DNA from: Azotimanducus sp965199815 | GTDB lineage: Bacteria > Pseudomonadota > Gammaproteobacteria > Pseudomonadales > Azotimanducaceae | Direction: 5' to 3' | Assembly: GCA_965199815.1 (NCBI GenBank) | Contig: CBDATE010000004.1 | Span: forward strand, 46,061-110,060 | DNA length: 64,000 bases | Shown here: positions 9,212 through 16,306 of the stretch, piece after piece | Layout: each line of letters starts with the position of its first letter | Position numbering within the stretch: position 1 is the stretch's first letter | Notes under the pieces: generated by a model | What the model was told of the DNA's origin: nothing | The model's input: only the letters and a program-made list of their open reading frames with translations | Databases searched by the model: none | Program-made: the position numbers and the translations under genes

Positions 9212-10783
9212 TTAGCCGACAGTCTCCGTCTCGAAGTCAACCAGCGCACGCCGCTCGCTGCTGAACTCGATGCCCACCAGATGCACAGGTTCGCCACTGC
9301 CTGCGTACTTCGCAGCGTAGCCGCGCGCCTTCAACTGCGCCAACGCCTTGCCTGCCCCTGCCTGCTCCACCACCTTGAACTCGAACAGAAATACCTGCCC
9401 GGCTACGCGCACCGACAGGTCAACGCGGCCCACCGCGCTGGTGTCCTCCGCCACCACCGAGGCGCCAAAGCCCGTGAACCACGCATAGACAATGCCCGCG
9501 TAATAGCCCTCGTAGCGAGCAATTTCGTTGCGCCTGTGCCAGTCGTGCGGGATGCTCGCAAACAGCGCCGTCAATTGCGCTTCGATGCCCGCAAAGTCCG
9601 CCGACTCCAAGGCGCGCCAGAACAAGCGGCGGCGTTCCGATTCCGCTGCCTGGGGCCAGCCGATGGACGCCAGCAGGCGCCTGTTGAGCGCCATGCGGAC
9701 TTCAAGGTTCGGGTAGCCGAGGCTGTACAGCACCTCATTCCCTGCCGTCTCTTCCCCGAGAATCGTCAGGTAGCCCGTCTGGAACAGCAGCGCCTCCGGG
9801 CTGATGTGCTCTACATCGAACGCAGACAGCAGATCCGAAGAAGCTACCAAGCCATCCAGGTCCAACGGGCCAACGCCGTGCGCCTTCAGATGCTCGATCA
9901 GAAACGCCGGCGAACCCGTCTCGAACCAGTGCGCCGCAAACTCACGCTCATCCAGCAGCAACAGCACGTCAAACGGGTTGTACACCCGATCCTTGTCCTG
10001 CCCCCGCCAGTTGTAGCCGTTGTACCACTCGCGCACCCGCGCCCGATCCAGTCCTTCAAGCTCCTGTGCGAACACCGCATCCAGATCCGCCTCCGTGTAG
10101 CCGCAGATGGCCGCGTATCTGGGGTCCAGCGTGATGTCCTTGAGGTTGTTCAACTCCGAGAACAGGCTCACCTTGCTGAACTTGCTCACCCCCGTCAGAA
10201 ACGAGAAACGGATGTGCGCATCCAGCGTCTTGATGTTGCCGTACAGCGCCCGCAACTCGTCGCGGTTGCGGCGCGCCTGCTCGCGGGAACCATCCACGGC
10301 GGTCAGCGGGTCCAGGATCGGCTTGTCGTACTCGTCCACCAGCACCACCACCCGCTGGCCAGTCTTGGCGTGCAGGGCGCGGATGAGATGCCGAAACTGC
10401 GCTGCCGCCGAGCTGCCAGCGGTCTCGACGCCCGCCGCCTGCGCCTGAACGCTGACTTGCTCCAGGACGCTCTCGCGCAGTTGCTCCGTCGTGTGGAATC
10501 GGTCCCCACCGAAGTCCAGCCGCACGACCGGATGCGGCGCGTCCCAGTTCCAGCGCCCGTGGATATGCAGGCCCCGGAACAGCGGCTCGCTGCCCTCGAA
10601 CAACTCCTGGATGGTGTCCAGCAGCAGGCTTTTCCCAAACCGCCGCGGGCGCGACAGGAAGTAGTGCTTGCCGCTGTCAACCAGCCGCTTGATGTGTGGT
10701 GTCTTGTCCACGTAGTGGCAGCCATCCTCCCGAATCTCGCGGAAGCTCTGGATGCCAATGGGCAGGCGCGTGGGCTGGGTCAT
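9212..10783 (-). CDS. AAA-ATPase-like/PD-(D/E)XK nuclease protein, array copy 4
   Basis: 523 residues. The ATG overlaps the TGA of copy 5; the TAA stop is followed by a 20-base gap from the end of this gene back to copy 3's start. It combines the first-type block after Walker A (GGDRFHTTEQLRESVLEQV, as copies 1 and 5), a two-residue-longer central block (NLKDITLDPRYAAICG and WRGQDKDRVYNPFD, as copy 6 only) and the ILGEETAGNEVLYSL block of copies 2 and 6. It is therefore a clear mosaic. Walker A, Walker B and the FEFK nuclease motif are intact. The near-terminal sequence is VDFETETVG, where the other copies have VDFKTET. Confidence 0.9.
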   Translation of the reverse strand: MTQPTRLPIGIQSFREIREDGCHYVDKTPHIKRLVDSGKHYFLSRPRRFGKSLLLDTIQELFEGSEPLFRGLHIHGRWNWDAPHPVVRLDFGGDRFHTTEQLRESVLEQVSVQAQAAGVETAGSSAAAQFRHLIRALHAKTGQRVVVLVDEYDKPILDPLTAVDGSREQARRNRDELRALYGNIKTLDAHIRFSFLTGVSKFSKVSLFSELNNLKDITLDPRYAAICGYTEADLDAVFAQELEGLDRARVREWYNGYNWRGQDKDRVYNPFDVLLLLDEREFAAHWFETGSPAFLIEHLKAHGVGPLDLDGLVASSDLLSAFDVEHISPEALLFQTGYLTILGEETAGNEVLYSLGYPNLEVRMALNRRLLASIGWPQAAESERRRLFWRALESADFAGIEAQLTALFASIPHDWHRRNEIARYEGYYAGIVYAWFTGFGASVVAEDTSAVGRVDLSVRVAGQVFLFEFKVVEQAGAGKALAQLKARGYAAKYAGSGEPVHLVGIEFSSERRALVDFETETVG

Positions 10784-12369
10784 GATGAATCAACTTGGCG
10801 GCCTTGGCCGACAGTCTCCGTCTTGAAGTCAACCAGCGCACGCCGCTCGCTGCTGAACTCGATGCCTACCAGATGCACTGGTTTGCCACTGCCTGCGTGC
10901 TTCGCAGCGTAGCCGCGCACCTTCAACTGCGCCAGCGCCTTGCCTGCCCCTGCCTGCTCCACCACCTTGAACTCGAACAGAAATACCTGCCCGCCAGCGC
11001 GCACCGACAAGTCCACACGGCCTGCTGCACTCGTATCCTCCGCAGTCACCAAGGCCCCGGAAGCTGCACACCAGGCATAAACAATGCTCGCGTAGTAGCC
11101 CTCGTAGCGAGCAATTTCATTGCGCCTGTGCCAGTCGTGCGGGATGCTCGCAAACAGCGCCTCCAACTGCGCCTTCATACCCTCGAAGTCCGCTGCCTCC
11201 AGCGCGTCCATGAACCGGTCCCGGCTGCCCAGATCCCGCGCCCGCTCCCAGCCGATAGACGCCAGCAGGCGCTCGTTGAGCGCTATCCGCACCTCCATGT
11301 TCGGGTAGCCAAGCCGGTAGCGGATTCCGCCCGTCCGTCTCGCCTCATCGACAATCGTCAGGTAGCCGGTCTGGAACAGCAGCGCCTCCGGGCTGATGTG
11401 CTCCACATCGAACGCAGACAGCAGATCCGAAGAAGCTACCAAGCCATCCAGGTCCAACGGGCCAACGCCGTGCGCCTTCAGATGCTCGATCAGAAACGCT
11501 GGCGAACCCGTCTCGAACCAGTGCGCCGCAAACTCACGCTTCTTCAGCAGCAGCAACACGTCGAAGGGGTTGTACACCCGCTCATCGCCCCGCCAGTTGT
11601 AGCCGTTGTACCACTCGCGCACCCGCGCCCGATCCAGCCCTTCAAGCTCCTGCGCGAACACCGCGTCCAAGTCTGCTTCCGTGTAGCCGCAGATGGTCGC
11701 GTAGTCAGGGTCCAGCGTGATGTCATCCAGGTTGTTCAACTCCGAGAACAGGCTCACCTTGCTGAACTTGCTCACCCCCGTCAGAAACGAGAAGCGGATG
11801 TGCGCGTCCAGCGTCTTGATGTTGCCGTACAGCGCACGCAACTCATCGCGGTTGCGGCGCGCCTGCTCGCGGGAACCATCCACGGCGGTCAGCGGGTCCA
11901 GGATCGGCTTGTCGTACTCGTCCACCAGCACCACCACCCGCTGGCCAGTCTTGGCGTGCAGGGCGCGGATGAGATGCCGAAACTGCGCTGCCGCCGAGCT
12001 GCCAGCGGTCTCGACGCCCGCCGCCTGCGCCTGAACACCGACTTGCTCCAGGACGCTCTCGCGCAGTTGCTCCGTCGTGTGGAATCGGTCCCCACCGAAA
12101 TCCAGCCGCACGACCGGATGCGGCGCGTCCCAGTTCCAGCGGCTGTGGATATGCAGGCCCCGGAACAGCGGCTCGCTGCCCTCGAACAACTCCTGGATGG
12201 TGTTCAGCAGCAGGCTCTTGCCGAACCGACGCGGCCGGGACAGGAAGTAGTGCTTGCCGCTGTCAACCAGCCGCTTGATGTGTGGTGTCTTGTCCACGTA
12301 GTGGCAGCCATCCTCCCGAATCTCGCGGAAGCTCTGGATGCCAATGGGCAGGCGCGTGGGCTGGGTCAT
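10780..12369 (-). CDS. AAA-ATPase-like/PD-(D/E)XK nuclease protein, array copy 5 (C-terminally extended)
   Basis: 529 residues. Like copy 3, the TAA stop is replaced by CAA, adding QGRQVDSS and making an ATGA overlap with copy 4. The Walker A region has LLLNTIQ, again matching copy 3 at protein and DNA level. The first-type block after Walker A matches copies 1 and 4. The C-terminal half (GWERARDLGSRDRFMDALEA, AWCAASGALV) matches copy 1. The short segment IVDEARRTGGIRYRLGYPNM is its own. The ATPase and nuclease motifs are complete, so the protein is predicted active. Confidence 0.9.
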   Translation of the reverse strand: MTQPTRLPIGIQSFREIREDGCHYVDKTPHIKRLVDSGKHYFLSRPRRFGKSLLLNTIQELFEGSEPLFRGLHIHSRWNWDAPHPVVRLDFGGDRFHTTEQLRESVLEQVGVQAQAAGVETAGSSAAAQFRHLIRALHAKTGQRVVVLVDEYDKPILDPLTAVDGSREQARRNRDELRALYGNIKTLDAHIRFSFLTGVSKFSKVSLFSELNNLDDITLDPDYATICGYTEADLDAVFAQELEGLDRARVREWYNGYNWRGDERVYNPFDVLLLLKKREFAAHWFETGSPAFLIEHLKAHGVGPLDLDGLVASSDLLSAFDVEHISPEALLFQTGYLTIVDEARRTGGIRYRLGYPNMEVRIALNERLLASIGWERARDLGSRDRFMDALEAADFEGMKAQLEALFASIPHDWHRRNEIARYEGYYASIVYAWCAASGALVTAEDTSAAGRVDLSVRAGGQVFLFEFKVVEQAGAGKALAQLKVRGYAAKHAGSGKPVHLVGIEFSSERRALVDFKTETVGQGRQVDSS

Positions 12370-12389
12370 GGCGAATCAACTTGGCGGCC

Positions 12390-13961
12390 TTAGCCGACAG
12401 TCTCCGTCTTGAAGTCAACCAGCGCACGCCGCTCGCTGCTGAACTCCACCCCGACCAGATGCACCGGCTCGCCGCGGCCTGCGTGCTTCGCCGCGTAGCC
12501 GCGCGCCTTCAACTGCGCCAGCGCCTTGCCTGCCCCTGCCTGCTCCACCACCTTGAACTCGAACAGAAATACCTGCCCGGCTACGCGCACCGACAGGTCA
12601 ACGCGGCCCACCGCGCTGGTGTCCTCCGCCACCACCGAGGCGCCAAAGCCCGTGAACCACGCATAGACAATGCCCGCGTAATAGCCCTCGTAGCGAGCAA
12701 TTTCATTGCGCCTGTGCCAGTCGTGCGGAATGCTCGCAAACAGCGCCGTCAACTGCGCTTCGATGCCCGCAAAGTCCGCCGACTCCAAGGCGCGCCAGAA
12801 CAAGCGGCGGCGTTCCGATTCCGCTGCCTGGGGCCAGCCGATGGACGCCAGCAGGCGCCTGTTGAGCGCCATGCGGACTTCAAGGTTCGGGTAGCCGAGG
12901 CTGTACAGCACCTCATTCCCTGCCGTCTCTTCCCCAAGAATCGTCAGGTAGCCGGTCTGGAACAGCAGCGCCTCCGGGCTGATGTGCTCTACATCGAACG
13001 CAGACAGCAGCTCCGAGGAAGCCACCCGGCCATCCAGGTCCAACGGGCCAACGCCGTGCGCCTTCAGATGCTCGATCAGAAACGCCGGCGAACCCGTCTC
13101 GAACCAGTGCGCCGTAAACTCACGCTCATCCAGCAGCAACAGCACGTCAAACGGGTTGTACACCCGATCCTTGTCCTGCCCCCGCCAGTTGTAGCCGTTG
13201 TACCACTCGCGCACCCGCGCCCGGTCCAGCCCTTCAAGCTCCTGCGCGAACACCACGTCCAGATCCGCCTCCGTGTAGCCGCAGATGGCCGCGTATCTGG
13301 GGTCCAGCGTGATGTCCTTGAGGTTGTTCAACTCCGAGAACAGGCTCACCTTGCTGAATTTGCTCACCCCCGTCAGAAACGAGAAGCGGATGTGCGCGTC
13401 CAGCGTCTTGATGTTGCCGTACAGCGCCCGCAACTCATCGCCGTTGCGTCGCGCCTGCTCGCGGGAACCATCCACGGCAGTCAGCGGGTCCAGGATCGGC
13501 TTGTCGTACTCGTCCACCAGCACCACCACCCGCTGGCCGGTCTTGGCGTGCAGGGCGCGGATGAGATTCCAGAACATCTCCGGCGGCTCGTCGCTTCCGA
13601 CTTCCACACCGGCCTCCCGCGCCTGCGCCCGAAGCTGGTTGAGAACATTCCCGCGCAGCCGCTCCGTGGTGTTGAAGCGCCCGCCGCCAAAATCCAGCCG
13701 CACGACCGGATGCGGCGCGTCCCAGTTCCAGCGGCTGTGGATATGCAGGCCCCGGAACAGCGGCTCATTGCCCTCGAACAACTCCTGGATGGTGTCCAGG
13801 AGCAGGCTTTTCCCAAACCGACGCGGGCGCGACAGGAAGTAGTGCTTGCCGCTGTCAACCAGCCGATTGATGTGTGGTGTCTTGTCCACATAGTGGCAGC
13901 CATCCTCCCGAATCTCGCGGAAGCTCTGGATGCCAATGGGCAGGCGCGTGGGCTGGGTCAT
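12390..13961 (-). CDS. AAA-ATPase-like/PD-(D/E)XK nuclease protein, array copy 6 (promoter-proximal)
   Basis: 523 residues from ATG 13961; a TTG at 13982 in frame would add seven residues (MSASRAA), but homology to the other copies begins at MTQPTRL. It carries Asn in HINRLVDSG and FEGNEPLF, the second-type block after Walker A, the longer central block WRGQDKDRVYNPFD (with copy 4), the LDGRVASSELLSAFD variant, and the ILGEETAGNEVLYSL block (with copies 2 and 4). A near-terminal segment reads AKHAGRGEPVHLVGVEF. As the first gene transcribed, any promoter for the array should lie in 13962-14101 or upstream of the FAH gene. Confidence 0.9.
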   Translation of the reverse strand: MTQPTRLPIGIQSFREIREDGCHYVDKTPHINRLVDSGKHYFLSRPRRFGKSLLLDTIQELFEGNEPLFRGLHIHSRWNWDAPHPVVRLDFGGGRFNTTERLRGNVLNQLRAQAREAGVEVGSDEPPEMFWNLIRALHAKTGQRVVVLVDEYDKPILDPLTAVDGSREQARRNGDELRALYGNIKTLDAHIRFSFLTGVSKFSKVSLFSELNNLKDITLDPRYAAICGYTEADLDVVFAQELEGLDRARVREWYNGYNWRGQDKDRVYNPFDVLLLLDEREFTAHWFETGSPAFLIEHLKAHGVGPLDLDGRVASSELLSAFDVEHISPEALLFQTGYLTILGEETAGNEVLYSLGYPNLEVRMALNRRLLASIGWPQAAESERRRLFWRALESADFAGIEAQLTALFASIPHDWHRRNEIARYEGYYAGIVYAWFTGFGASVVAEDTSAVGRVDLSVRVAGQVFLFEFKVVEQAGAGKALAQLKARGYAAKHAGRGEPVHLVGVEFSSERRALVDFKTETVG

Positions 13962-14101
13962 GGCAGCTCGGCTGGCGGACAACAGAGATCATCAACCGGC
14001 CAAAAGTACCACACTGCGCTGGCTTGCGAACGAACGCAAGGCCGCGACTCTCGGAAAATATCCGGTCGAGCGGACTGCAAGGCCCGTCCGATGGCTGCGC
14101 T

Positions 14102-14479
14102 TCAGTCGTCGATCCAGGCCAGAAAGCTGGCGCTGATGCGATTCGTCTGACCCACGTGCGTGTGCCGGGCCGGACGGGATTCGGGTTTCGGGAAGTGCGC
14201 CAGCCAGATGGGATCAAGGGCCGGTCGGCTGGCCGCATCCGGCACCCAGAACTCCATCTTGACAATGTGTCTCCAATCGCCTCCCGCCTCCGCCAGGATC
14301 AACCCTGCATGCCGGAATATGTTGGCGAACTGGTCGGTAGCCGTTGACGGCGTCTGGCGCGTATCCGGATTGAACGGCGCGATGACGCTTGAGGCCAGCA
14401 GCGGCCCGACGCGGCTCGCCGCCGGTATGGGGGTGCGATGGCTGAGCCCTGCGATTTCAATGCTGCGACGGGCGGACAT
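14102..14479 (-). CDS. RidA/YjgF-family protein (possible 2-aminomuconate deaminase-like)
   Basis: 125 residues from ATG 14479. The Rid fold pattern is visible: GPLLASSVIAPFNPDT, TDQFANIFRHAGLILAEAGG, HIVKMEFWV, and a conserved Arg in PESRPARHTHVG. Rid proteins hydrolyse enamine/imine intermediates, and the 2-aminomuconate deaminases of aromatic meta-cleavage pathways belong to the same superfamily. The gene starts 5 bases after an HpaH-like gene and is last in a three-gene operon. The context makes a catabolic deaminase as likely as general enamine detoxification. Confidence 0.75.
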   Translation of the reverse strand: MSARRSIEIAGLSHRTPIPAASRVGPLLASSVIAPFNPDTRQTPSTATDQFANIFRHAGLILAEAGGDWRHIVKMEFWVPDAASRPALDPIWLAHFPKPESRPARHTHVGQTNRISASFLAWIDD

Positions 14480-14484
14480 GGCGC

Positions 14485-15288
14485 TTACTCGAATTGGACG
14501 CGGATCTGGCCCAACGGGCCGTAGTCGGCAATCACTTGATCCCCTGCCGATACCGCCACCGGCCGGGTGAAGGATCCTGAAAGCAGGAACTGACCCGGCT
14601 GCAAGCCGACGCCGTGTCGCGCAAATCGCCGGCAAAGCCAGCGTATCCCCTCTGCGGGATGCCCCATCACCGCGCCGCCGAGTCCGGTTTCCAGCACCTC
14701 GCCATTGCAGGCGACAAGGGCGCCGGCCCAGGCCAGGTCCAGCTCATCCGCTGAAACCCGCACGTCGCCGGCCACATAGGCTGCGGCCGCGGCATTGTCG
14801 GCAATGGTATCGAACACGGTTCTCGGCCGACCAGTCTTCGGATCCTGTCGCCAACTGCGGGCGGCGATGAGTTCCAGAGCCGGCACGACATAGGCCGTGG
14901 CATCAAGCACGTCGGTCCGGCTGACCGTTTCCCCGAAGAGCGGCTTGTCAAGCACGAAGGCGAACTCCGCCTCGATTCTCGGGTCGAGATAGCTGGCCGC
15001 CACAAGGCTCGCGCCATTGGCCACGGCCATCTCCGTCAACAGCACGCCATAATCCGGGGTATCGATCCCCATGGCCTCCTGCATGGCCCGAGAAGTGAGG
15101 CCGACCTTGTAGCCGGAAAGACTTGCGCCACGGGCATGTTTCAGCGCCAGCCAGGCGGACTGCACGGCGTAGGCGTCGTCCATGTCGAGATCAGGGTAGG
15201 CGGCGGTCAACGGCGGCGTCTGCACGCAGTTTCGTTCAGCCTCGTCGAGCCGAGCAGCGAGCTCGCGGCTCTGTTGTTCCGTCAACAT
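14485..15288 (-). CDS. hpaH: 2-oxo-hepta-3-ene-1,7-dioate hydratase / 4-oxalocrotonate decarboxylase family
   Basis: 267 residues, the standard family length. Conserved stretches are DAYAVQSAWL, SGYKVGLTS, IEAEFAFVLDKPL, YVVPALELIAAR, VFDTIADNAA and LLSGSFTRPV. They closely follow E. coli HpaH and the related MhpD and DmpE/DmpH proteins. These enzymes bind Mg2+ and hydrate or decarboxylate 2-oxo-dienoates from aromatic ring meta-cleavage. The hydratase and the decarboxylase are paralogues that I cannot separate by eye, so the symbol is a best guess. The ATG directly abuts the TGA of the upstream FAH-family gene (TGAATG), which points to coupled translation. Confidence 0.8.
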   Translation of the reverse strand: MLTEQQSRELAARLDEAERNCVQTPPLTAAYPDLDMDDAYAVQSAWLALKHARGASLSGYKVGLTSRAMQEAMGIDTPDYGVLLTEMAVANGASLVAASYLDPRIEAEFAFVLDKPLFGETVSRTDVLDATAYVVPALELIAARSWRQDPKTGRPRTVFDTIADNAAAAAYVAGDVRVSADELDLAWAGALVACNGEVLETGLGGAVMGHPAEGIRWLCRRFARHGVGLQPGQFLLSGSFTRPVAVSAGDQVIADYGPLGQIRVQFE

Positions 15289-16158
15289 TCAGACCATCTC
15301 CTCTGCCACTACCGGGTTGCTGAGTACGCCCAGACCAGGGGCCGTTACTTCCACGCGATCGCCAGGCTTCAGGAATCGTGGCGGTGTGAAGCTGACGCCA
15401 GCGCCTGTCGGCGTGCCGGTGGCAATCAGGTCGCCTGGCTGCAGGGGCGCGAATGTGGACAGATAGGCCAACAGGTAGCGGAAGGGATACAGCAGATTGG
15501 CCGTGTTGTCGTTCTGGCGCTCTTCTCCATTGACTTGTGTTCGTATCTGCAACGCCGTGAATGGATCCACCTCGTCCGCCGTTACCAGAAGGGGGCCGAG
15601 CGCGCCAGAGCTGGCGAAGTTCTTGCCCTGGGTGACATTGAAGCGTCCATGGCGCAGCCAATCCCGCACCGTGCCCTCGTTCATCAGCGTCATGCCAGCC
15701 ACGAAACGGTGCGCCTCGGCCTCCGCGATGCGCCGACCCGGGCGCCCTGCGACCAGCACGATTTCGCCTTCGTAGTCGAGCTGCTCCGATTCTGGCGGCA
15801 AGAGAATCGGCTGCTCATGGCCGACCAGGGATTCACGGCTGCGCATGAATACGCTGGGATAGACCGCATCGGCGCGACCAAGGTCCGGCGCGTACTCCTG
15901 ATCCCGATTGCGATAATTCATGCCGATACAGAGAATCTTCTCCGGGTTGGGAATCACGGGCAGGAACTGGATCTCGGTGAGGAGCGCATCGCCCTCGGCG
16001 CGCTCGGCCTCCCGCGCCAGCTCGCGCAAACGTTGCTGACGCAAGGCCGCCCGCAGATCGGGCAGTTCTGGATGGCGCGCGCCAAGGTCAATGACGCGGT
16101 CTCCCAGAACAGCGCCGAAGGATGCTCGACCCGCGAGCGAGAAGCTCAGAAATCGCAT
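15289..16158 (-). CDS. Fumarylacetoacetate hydrolase (FAH) family protein
   Basis: 289 residues from ATG 16158 (MRFLSFSLAG). The N-terminal cap region is followed by the FAH core with IPNPEKILCIGMNYRN, metal-binding Glu residues in LDYEGEIVLVAG, GMTLMNEGTVRDW, QGKNFASSGALGP and GDLIATGTPTGAG. Family members hydrolyse, decarboxylate or isomerise 2-oxo acids such as fumarylpyruvate or homoprotocatechuate products. It is the first gene of the FAH-HpaH-RidA operon and diverges from mfd across 148 bases. The step it catalyses is inferred only from the neighbouring HpaH-type enzyme. Confidence 0.85.
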   Translation of the reverse strand: MRFLSFSLAGRASFGAVLGDRVIDLGARHPELPDLRAALRQQRLRELAREAERAEGDALLTEIQFLPVIPNPEKILCIGMNYRNRDQEYAPDLGRADAVYPSVFMRSRESLVGHEQPILLPPESEQLDYEGEIVLVAGRPGRRIAEAEAHRFVAGMTLMNEGTVRDWLRHGRFNVTQGKNFASSGALGPLLVTADEVDPFTALQIRTQVNGEERQNDNTANLLYPFRYLLAYLSTFAPLQPGDLIATGTPTGAGVSFTPPRFLKPGDRVEVTAPGLGVLSNPVVAEEMV

Positions 16159-16306
16159 CGAAAACCCCGCCATCGCCGACCGGCTTGACGCGACCAGTGT
16201 AGGGGGCCGGTGACTGGCGCACAACACACGAGCCGCACGGACAACTTGGCTGCCTGCAACTGCCTCTGTACGCAAGCGCCTGGGCAAAGGCTGTAAAATA
16301 CCCGCA

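Larger units (their letters stand above)
4454..13961 (-). repeat. Tandem array of six AAA-ATPase/PD-(D/E)XK genes
   Basis: Six full-length homologous genes lie head to tail on the minus strand, with a period of about 1.56-1.61 kb. Long stretches are identical between copies at both DNA and protein level. Junctions alternate between a 20-base gap (13961-gene to 12369, 10783-gene to 9191, 7605-gene to 6019) and a 4-base ATGA overlap (12369/10783 and 9191/7605). This suggests a two-gene unit of about 3.15 kb that has been duplicated, with one single copy at each end. All six frames are intact. Transcription would start upstream of copy 6, possibly by read-through from the ridA-hpaH-FAH operon, whose last gene ends 140 bases upstream. 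That 140-base stretch has a hairpin (GGCCTTGCG...CGCAAGCC) but no T-tract. Confidence 0.95.

Noticed and set aside
4454..13961. CRISPR-like repetition
   Set aside because: The period is about 1.6 kb and consists of whole genes. There are no short repeats with unique spacers anywhere in the window.
4310..14150. Long plus-strand open frames antisense to the ATPase-nuclease array (about 530-620 codons each)
   Set aside because: They repeat exactly with the array, are rich in Arg/Gln/Val in a pattern expected from GC-rich codons read backwards, and lack recognisable domains. The minus-strand genes carry clear catalytic motifs.
16294..16299. TAAAAT as a -10 box for mfd
   Set aside because: It is only 7 bases from the ATG and has no -35 hexamer at the right distance.
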